Source: Ignavibacteriales bacterium (GTDB taxonomy: Bacteria > Bacteroidota > Ignavibacteria > T3Sed10-11). Taken from it: a stretch of 10,005 nucleotides of DNA. The stretch is taken from contig PWJF01000058.1 of the NCBI GenBank assembly GCA_003560935.1, positions 1 through 10,005 on the forward strand, given 5' to 3'. Numbering within the stretch: position 1 is the first letter of the stretch; each line of letters starts with the position of its first letter. Under the pieces are notes generated by a model. That model was not told where the DNA came from, searched no databases, and was given only the letters and a program-made list of their open reading frames with translations. The translations under genes were made by a program, and so were the position numbers. Below are positions 6,064 to 10,005 of the stretch, in pieces.

Positions 6064-6939
6064 ATGGATAGTGATCACCAACATCCCGAAATATCCCGCG
6101 TCACCGCTGCATACCTGATGATATTTGGTGCGGGCATTATTGTTCTTGCGACAATACTCGTCGCTTTGCACGTGACCGTCGTCGGTATTTATTATACCCC
6201 GGTTGTTTGGACGGGATATTTTCTTTTTGTCGATTCATGGAATTTTCGCAGGGGCGCACGCTCGTATCTGTTCAGGGACAGAAAAGAGCTGCTTGTAATG
6301 ATCCCGTGGTCTATATTCTGTTGGCTGATTTTCGAAGCGTATAATCTGCATATGCAGAATTGGGAATACGTCGGCCTCCCGGATAATATAACGGCAAGGT
6401 TAATCGGATATGCCTGGTCATTTGCCACGATCTTTCCCGTCATATGGGTCACGTACAATGCAGTGTCCCATTCCTTACAAAAAATTTCCGTCCCTGTATG
6501 GAACGCATCTTCCCGTTTGCTTACTGTTCATTTCACGACGGGTATACTGTTCGTGCTGGTTCCGCTCTTTCTTCCGTCTCACATCGCCGCTTACCTTTTT
6601 GCATTCGTGTGGATGGGATTTGTCTTTGTTCTTGAACCGGTAAACGACAGGGCAGGCGGCCGTTCACTTTACCGGTCGTTGCGGCAGGGTAATGCCGCGC
6701 CGCTCGTATCATTATTCACTGCAGGATTGATATGCGGGTTCCTGTGGGAATTCTGGAACACAATTGCATTTGCCGGTTGGATGTATGATGTTCCCGTTCC
6801 ATTTGCCGGTCCGAAATTATTCGAGATGCCCCTTCTCGGATATCTCGGTTTTCTTCCATTTGCCGTAGAATGTTTCAGCATGCAGAATTTTCTTCTGGTT
6901 ATACTGAGGAAAGCCGGCATCGGCATTGAGGGACAATAG
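6064..6939 (+). CDS. Eight-helix integral membrane protein with an internal tandem duplication, function unknown
   Basis: 291 residues with about eight hydrophobic segments (approximately 14-38, 43-60, 76-94, 112-134, 150-170, 173-192, 214-232, 255-282). The two halves repeat: WxGYxxFxxxxNxRxGxRS at 49-67 aligns without gaps with WMGFVFVLEPVNDRAGGRS at 183-201; the FEAYN...WxY element (90-102) matches WEFWN...WxY (228-241); and LIGYAW (113-118) matches LLGYLG (257-262). The arrangement of helix, acidic/aromatic motif, GW-x-Y, then a conserved helix recalls heterodimeric or fused lycopene cyclase domains, but the paired Glu of those enzymes (PLEE type) is missing, so I do not call it a cyclase. 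ATG 6064 is the first Met; no strong Shine-Dalgarno is nearby. I do not recognise a named family. It stands 98 nt before another membrane-anchored gene on the same strand. Confidence 0.82.
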   Translation: MDSDHQHPEISRVTAAYLMIFGAGIIVLATILVALHVTVVGIYYTPVVWTGYFLFVDSWNFRRGARSYLFRDRKELLVMIPWSIFCWLIFEAYNLHMQNWEYVGLPDNITARLIGYAWSFATIFPVIWVTYNAVSHSLQKISVPVWNASSRLLTVHFTTGILFVLVPLFLPSHIAAYLFAFVWMGFVFVLEPVNDRAGGRSLYRSLRQGNAAPLVSLFTAGLICGFLWEFWNTIAFAGWMYDVPVPFAGPKLFEMPLLGYLGFLPFAVECFSMQNFLLVILRKAGIGIEGQ

Positions 6940-7036
6940 ATATTGTTTATAAATATTTGTATACTTTCCGGCATAAGAGAAGGTGGAAGGGTGTATGCAG
7001 ATCATTGTTATTAAATACTGAAAGTCGAAGGGTTCT

Positions 7037-7519
7037 ATGGGAATCGAAATTATAGCCTTACTCGTGGTTGTGCCCGCGTTTATCGTGTGGGTGTACATGA
7101 CCTTTCAAAAGATGAAATTGAAAAAAGAAATTAAGCGTCTGAAGGAGCACCTGCACACCAAAATGGAAATAGACGCTGAAGGGAATCAAAAATTAAAGAA
7201 AGAGCTGGAGGAACTCAGGAAACAAAACGAAAACCTTCGCATCACCAATAATTCATTAAAAAGTAAACCGGGCAGGAGTGAGTTGCTGCTTTTATGCGCG
7301 TATGATAAAGCCATACATGATATTATAGCAAAAAATCCATCTTTTGCACCTATGTGGGAGGAACTCTATCAAAAATCGGAGAATGAGATAAAAGAAATCG
7401 ATAGCGGTGTAAGAGCGTATATATCGCGCATGTTCCGCCGGACACCGACAATTGAATTATCCTCTGCAACGATGCGTCTTCTTGAAAAGGATAAAGATAA
7501 GGGTTCTACGGATGAATAA
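7037..7519 (+). CDS. Single-pass membrane protein with coiled coil, function unknown
   Basis: 160 residues. Residues 4-23 form one N-terminal membrane helix that starts immediately after a four-residue N-terminus and is followed by Lys/Arg-rich KMKLKKEIKRLK, so the bulk is predicted to be cytoplasmic. Residues about 25-77 are a Leu/Glu/Lys heptad-rich coiled coil. After a GRS turn (about 79-81) a mixed helical domain follows (LLLLCAYDKAIHDIIAKNP, then a Glu-rich helix to about 140), ending in a charged tail. GAAGGG at 7027-7032 is a reasonable ribosome site 4 nt before ATG 7037. The general build is like small envelope-organising or scaffold proteins, but I do not recognise the family. Confidence 0.72.
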   Translation: MGIEIIALLVVVPAFIVWVYMTFQKMKLKKEIKRLKEHLHTKMEIDAEGNQKLKKELEELRKQNENLRITNNSLKSKPGRSELLLLCAYDKAIHDIIAKNPSFAPMWEELYQKSENEIKEIDSGVRAYISRMFRRTPTIELSSATMRLLEKDKDKGSTDE

Positions 7520-7539
7520 TTTATTTCAAGCGTATGGTT

Positions 7540-7562
7540 AGCGAATAGCGAAGAGCGAATAG
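7540..7562. repeat. Short direct repeat AGCGAATAG x2
   Basis: AGCGAATAG occurs at 7540-7548 and 7554-7562, a 14-nt period, with a related GCGAAGAG between. This is typical of the AGCGAATAG-type intergenic repeats scattered in some bacterial genomes. It lies just after the coiled-coil gene and before the restriction-methylase remnant. Confidence 0.45.
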
Positions 7563-7609
7563 TGGGAGAGGGTTGGACAAAGCCCGCCGGCGATAGGCGA
7601 TATTGGTAG

Positions 7610-7746
7610 CAATTTGTGAAATATTATAATCCTAAAAACAGATTCAAGCGAAAGGAAACCGAACGGTTTAAGAAATTCACATACAACGAGACCGTCGCAC
7701 GCGATAAAACGAATCTGGATATTTTCTGGCTGAGAGTTATGAGTTT
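7610..7746 (+). pseudogene. Remnant of type I restriction-modification methyltransferase (HsdM) C-terminal region
   Basis: About 45 codons resemble the region near the C-terminus of N-6 DNA methylases of type I systems: KYYNPKNR, then ETERFKKF, then RDKTNLDIFWLR, which in intact proteins continues as an acidic DESLEDSxxLPxPD segment. Here the match ends at about MSL, and an in-frame TAG at 7607-7609 closes it upstream. The usual HsdM length is about 500 residues, so more than 90 percent is gone. The GTG at 7616 has no supporting ribosome site. The remnant runs into the 3' end of the convergent minus-strand gene, whose TAA lies within it. It is best read as debris of a lost restriction-modification locus. 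Confidence 0.6.
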
Positions 7747-7939
7747 ATGCCGGCTCTGTCGAGCGCTCCTCTTCCAGTTGCTGAAGCAATTTTATCAGTA
7801 AAGCTTTGCGGCTGTGGAGTTCCCTGCGCCAGTCATAACTTTCAGTTCCAGCTATCTCCATTCGTAGTTCAGATAATGCGTATTCGAAGATTTCACGAAG
7901 CTTGCGGGCTTCATCGGGAGTGACAGATAGTGTTATCAT
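7745..7939 (-). CDS. Small conserved-looking helical protein, function unknown
   Basis: 64 residues, ITLSVTPDEARKLREIFEY followed by LSELRMEIAGTESYDWRREL and a Lys/Leu/Glu-rich C-terminal helix. I recall similar short cytoplasmic proteins of the pattern VTPxEAxxLRxxLExxLSxLRMEIAxTxxxxxRxxLxxR, but none with a known function to my knowledge. The start is well supported: on the minus strand GGAAGGAAG (7946-7954) sits 6 nt before ATG 7939. No membrane helix or cysteines. It is on the opposite strand to its neighbours and probably has its own promoter in the AT-rich stretch to its right. Confidence 0.68.
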   Translation of the reverse strand: MITLSVTPDEARKLREIFEYALSELRMEIAGTESYDWRRELHSRKALLIKLLQQLEEERSTEPA

Positions 7940-7945
7940 GGTGTA

Positions 7946-7957
7946 CTTCCTTCCTTC
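7946..7957 (-). promoter_or_regulatory. Strong Shine-Dalgarno of the 64-residue gene
   Basis: The minus strand reads GAAGGAAGGAAG here, 6 nt before ATG 7939. It is the strongest ribosome site in this gene-poor region and the main support for translation of the small gene. Confidence 0.65.
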
Positions 7958-8057
7958 CCCGTTATGAGAAGCGATAAGAAAAAAATATCAGGCTCTGTAA
8001 TATATCAAACAGGGGTGGAGCGTAGAACTGTTCCCGGTTAATTTTTACCTGTTCGAA

Positions 8058-8086
8058 TTGACTTTAATTATCATTTTAATTATATA
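8058..8086 (+). promoter_or_regulatory. Sigma70-like promoter, TTGACT-17-TATATA
   Basis: TTGACT at 8058-8063 and TATATA at 8081-8086 are spaced by exactly 17 nt in an AT-rich stretch. A 9-nt direct repeat TTTAATTAT (8063-8071 and 8075-8083) lies in the spacer and could be an operator. Transcription would start near 8093, about 70 nt before ATG 8162. If the host is a true Bacteroidota, its promoters follow a different consensus, which lowers confidence. Confidence 0.35.
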
Positions 8087-8161
8087 TTTTTCCGAGTGCA
8101 TGCTCCAAATCTGAAAATTCTACGATTACAAATGTTCATTCATAACTAAACGGTGACATCG

Positions 8162-8236
8162 ATGAAAAACCTCACATTTGTAATTGGACTCACCATTTCA
8201 TTGCTCTATTTGACTAACGTCAATATACATCTTTGA
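8162..8236 (+). CDS. 24-residue signal-peptide-like ORF, probably the stump of a secreted protein gene
   Basis: ATG 8162 opens a 24-codon frame (MKNLTFVIGLTISLLYLTNV then NIHL) with a positive N-terminus and a hydrophobic core, the build of a secretion signal or one membrane helix. GGTGA at 8152-8156 lies 5 nt upstream, and a promoter-like site stands about 75 nt before it. It stops at TGA 8234-8236, just where the next coding-like fragment begins in another frame. It may be the 5' end of a secreted protein gene cut by a deletion, or an intact small membrane peptide. Confidence 0.45.
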   Translation: MKNLTFVIGLTISLLYLTNVNIHL

Positions 8237-8460
8237 GTTATTTCGAAGACAATTACCGGGACCTTGTTCTGGCAGACGCCGGCACCTACGGTTGGTACCA
8301 GGGGCAATTTGGACGCCGGGCGCGAGAAGTGTTCGATCGAAAGGGGGTCGAGTTCATCCTCTTTCTTAAGAACAAGTTGCCATGGGAACGGTTCGAAGAA
8401 TGGACCAGTACAGAATTACTTGTATGGTTGGATGCGATTGAACCCGGCTTTGAGGTATAG
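8218..8460 (+). pseudogene. Orphan start-less coding fragment, family not recognised
   Basis: From the upstream stop (8215-8217) the frame is open for 80 codons. It reads like a real cytoplasmic protein: YFEDNYRDLVLADAGTYGWY, then a basic RRAREVF segment, EFILFLKNKLPWERF, and WTSTELLVWLDAIEPGFEV. It has no ATG and no Shine-Dalgarno before the TTG at 8233, and base composition is more GC-rich than the 200 nt before it. I do not recognise the family. After its TAG a second frame (to TGA 8546-8548) reads INESIEYVEAGLNSFKEITN, which could be a frameshifted continuation. Most likely a 5'-truncated and perhaps frameshifted remnant. Confidence 0.4.
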
Positions 8461-8614
8461 GCGAACGATCTTGATAAATGAGAGCATAGAATACGTTGAG
8501 GCGGGGTTGAATAGTTTTAAGGAGATTACGAATGCTTTGTATGACTGAAAGTGAATTTGGAGCTCAGCATATATTATTTTATTTTCCGGATTTTGCTGCT
8601 GACGGTAGAACTCT

Positions 8615-9025
8615 CTATTCCTTCGGCTTCTCACACAATTCCGTCAATACCCCCTGCGTCGATTTCGGATGAAGAAAAGCGATGTTCAATCCTTCCGCTC
8701 CTTTTCGCGGTTCACGGTCGATCAGTTGAATGCCCTTCGATTCGGCCTCGCGTAAAGCCGCACGAAGATCGTCAACGGCATACGCAATATGATGTAATCC
8801 CTCGCCCCGCTTTTCGATATGCTTCGCAATGGATCCGTCGGGTGTAATGGATTCGAGCAACTCAATTTTCGTATTGCCAACTTTGAAGAAAGCTGTTTTC
8901 ACCTGCTGGTCCTCGATTTCTTCAATCTTATAGCACTTCAATCCCAATACCTCTTCGTAAAATTTGATTGATACCTGAAGATCCTTTACAGCTATCCCAA
9001 TATGTTCAATGTTCTGTAGTTCCAT
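8615..9025 (-). CDS. mce: Methylmalonyl-CoA epimerase
   Basis: 136 residues, the usual length. It interconverts (S)- and (R)-methylmalonyl-CoA in the cytoplasm, joining propionyl-CoA carboxylation or transcarboxylation to the B12-dependent mutase. It has two vicinal-oxygen-chelate beta-alpha modules: HIGIAVKDL at 8-16 and HIAYAVDDL at 79-87. Probable metal ligands are His8, Glu55 (in IELLES), His79 and Glu129 (in LTELCE), consistent with the known family metal site. ATG at 9023-9025 is the first Met; only a distant AGGAAA (about 19 nt upstream) is visible. It follows the mutase gene after 43 nt on the same strand and would be co-transcribed. Confidence 0.95.
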   Translation of the reverse strand: MELQNIEHIGIAVKDLQVSIKFYEEVLGLKCYKIEEIEDQQVKTAFFKVGNTKIELLESITPDGSIAKHIEKRGEGLHHIAYAVDDLRAALREAESKGIQLIDREPRKGAEGLNIAFLHPKSTQGVLTELCEKPKE

Positions 9026-9042
9026 AATGATTTTATGTTTCA

Positions 9043-9070
9043 GATTTCCTATGTCCGATTTCCGATTTCT
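9043..9070. repeat. Short GATTTCC-type repeat between epimerase and mutase genes
   Basis: GATTTCC at 9043-9049 and 9057-9063 and GATTTCT at 9064-9070 give a 7/14-nt period. It fills most of the 43-nt gap and overlaps the mutase stop codon. It may be a simple-sequence intergenic repeat. Confidence 0.4.
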
Positions 9071-10004
9071 AAAGAGTCACATTCTCCTCATACTCCCCGA
9101 ACACTTCACGCAACGTACCGCATATATCTCCGACACTCGCGTATACACGAACGGCGTCGAGTATATACGGCATGAGGTTCGCGTCGCCTTCTGCTGCTTT
9201 TTGTAATGCTTTCAGTTTTAATTGTACCGCATCGTTGTTACGCTCAGAGCGTACTCTATTCAAAAACGCAACCTGCTCTTCCTGAAGTTTCAGATCGACT
9301 TCATGTATGTCTTCGACGGGAGGTTCATCGGTTTGATATTTATTGACTCCAACGACGAAACGTTTTCCGGCTTCCATTTCCTGATTGAATTGATATGCTG
9401 ATTTTTGAATTTCCCGCTGTACGTAGCCGCTCTCGATTGCCTGTGTCATTCCGCCGAACGAGTCGATCTTTTCGATGTATTCCTCCGCGTCCCGTTCGAT
9501 CTTGTCGGTGAGGGATTCGACATAGTATGATCCGGCAAGCGGATCGATCGTGTTGATTATACCGCTCTCATGGGCGACGATCTGCTGGGTGCGCAATGCA
9601 ACTCGCGCCGACTGTTCTGTGGGGAGTGCCAATGCTTCATCGCGTGCATTGGTGTGCAGACTCTGTGTGCCGCCGAGCACCGCCGCAAGCGACTGTATGG
9701 TGACGCGGACGACGTTGTTGTCGATTTGCTGTGCGGTTAATGTCGAACCGGCGGTCTGCGTGTGAAAGCGCATCATCCATGACTTTGGATCCTTTGCTTT
9801 AAAGCGTTCCTTCATGATACGTGCCCACAACCTGCGCGCTGCCCGATACTTTGCAATCTCTTCAAGCAGATCGTTATGTGCATTAAAGAAAAACGATAAT
9901 CGTCCGGAAAACTTATCGATATCAAGACCCGCATCAAGCGCCGCTTCGACATACGCGATGCCTTCTGCAAGCGTGAAGCCTACTTCCTGTGCGGCGGTCG
10001 ATCC
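9069..10004 (-). CDS. Methylmalonyl-CoA mutase catalytic (large) subunit, C-terminal part
   Basis: The frame is open to the window edge; 311 residues are visible and the TTG at 9830 is internal. The enzyme carries out the cobalamin-dependent rearrangement between succinyl-CoA and (R)-methylmalonyl-CoA. The visible part starts just after the conserved YHxREAG substrate-binding motif and includes LSFFFNAHND (36-45), RFHTQTAG (79-86), LGGTQSLHTN, and RTQQIVAHESGI, all typical of the TIM-barrel domain. It ends at TAG 9069-9071 soon after DICGTLREVFGEYEE, without the DxHDRG-type B12-binding domain. This is the two-gene form (catalytic chain of about 520-560 residues plus a separate small cobalamin subunit). 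About 210-250 N-terminal residues lie beyond 10005. Confidence 0.95.
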   Translation of the reverse strand, partial: GSTAAQEVGFTLAEGIAYVEAALDAGLDIDKFSGRLSFFFNAHNDLLEEIAKYRAARRLWARIMKERFKAKDPKSWMMRFHTQTAGSTLTAQQIDNNVVRVTIQSLAAVLGGTQSLHTNARDEALALPTEQSARVALRTQQIVAHESGIINTIDPLAGSYYVESLTDKIERDAEEYIEKIDSFGGMTQAIESGYVQREIQKSAYQFNQEMEAGKRFVVGVNKYQTDEPPVEDIHEVDLKLQEEQVAFLNRVRSERNNDAVQLKLKALQKAAEGDANLMPYILDAVRVYASVGDICGTLREVFGEYEENVTL

Positions 10005-10005
10005 G

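Larger units (their letters stand above)
7940..8614. other. Gene-poor stretch: AT-rich part, then coding-like fragment
   Basis: No intact long gene is visible here. From about 8030 to 8230 the DNA is clearly AT-rich and holds a promoter-like site and a 24-codon ORF. At about 8240 composition changes to markedly more GC-rich and a start-less reading frame begins. From about 8550 to 8614 I see nothing beyond the trailing region of the epimerase gene. Confidence 0.6.

Noticed and set aside
6064..6939. Calling the membrane protein a lycopene cyclase
   Set aside because: The layout is similar but the conserved paired Glu residues are absent and no carotenoid genes are in the window.
8416..8634. 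Minus-strand frame of 72 codons between mce and the orphan fragment
   Set aside because: It overlaps the 3' end of mce and the fragment, has no ribosome site and no recognisable pattern.
1..10005. CRISPR array, insertion sequence, riboswitch or rRNA
   Set aside because: No regularly spaced repeats, transposase frames with inverted ends, recognisable riboswitch core or rRNA sequence were seen on either strand.

Overview
The window looks like chromosomal DNA of an anaerobic or facultative bacterium. The alanine dehydrogenase resembles the Bacteroidota/FCB-type enzyme, and an intergenic repeat at about 5649-5672 is of a kind I associate with Bacteroidota, Ignavibacteria and related uncultured lineages. 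This placement is an inference from sequence style, not a phylogenetic result.

Region 1 (3-5606, + strand) is a tight seven-gene cluster: the 3' part of an alanine dehydrogenase gene, an acetyl-CoA hydrolase/transferase-family CoA-transferase, the four subunits of a 2-oxoacid:ferredoxin oxidoreductase in the order ferredoxin (D), A, B, C, and a GNAT acetyltransferase. Gaps are 18 nt or less and A/B overlap by 8 nt, so this is very probably one operon. A coherent reading is oxidative breakdown of an amino-acid-derived 2-oxoacid (2-oxoglutarate is the first guess) to an acyl-CoA plus reduced ferredoxin, with the CoA-transferase moving CoA between acyl-CoA and a free acid.

Region 2 (5607-6063) holds a dispersed-type repeat, a complete tRNA-Thr(CGT) with encoded CCA, and just downstream a short reading frame resembling only the C-terminal tail of a DoxX-family membrane protein.

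Region 3 (6064-7519) encodes an unnamed eight-helix membrane protein that appears to be a tandem internal duplication, and a single-pass membrane/coiled-coil protein.

Region 4 (7520-8614) is gene-poor and looks like a scar. It has a short repeat, a remnant resembling the C-terminal region of a type I restriction-modification methyltransferase (HsdM), a probably intact small minus-strand gene, an AT-rich stretch with a good-looking promoter in front of a 24-codon signal-peptide-like ORF, and an orphan, start-less coding fragment of different base composition.

Region 5 (8615-10005, - strand) has methylmalonyl-CoA epimerase downstream of the methylmalonyl-CoA mutase catalytic subunit (cut by the window end). 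The mutase stops without a B12-binding domain, so a separate cobalamin subunit is expected elsewhere. Epimerase and mutase interconvert succinyl-CoA and (S)/(R)-methylmalonyl-CoA, which would meet region 1 at succinyl-CoA if the oxidoreductase uses 2-oxoglutarate. I did not find a clearly new biological system. The best leads are the duplicated membrane protein, the gene remnants, and the possible metabolic unit around CoA-transferase, KorDABC and GNAT.
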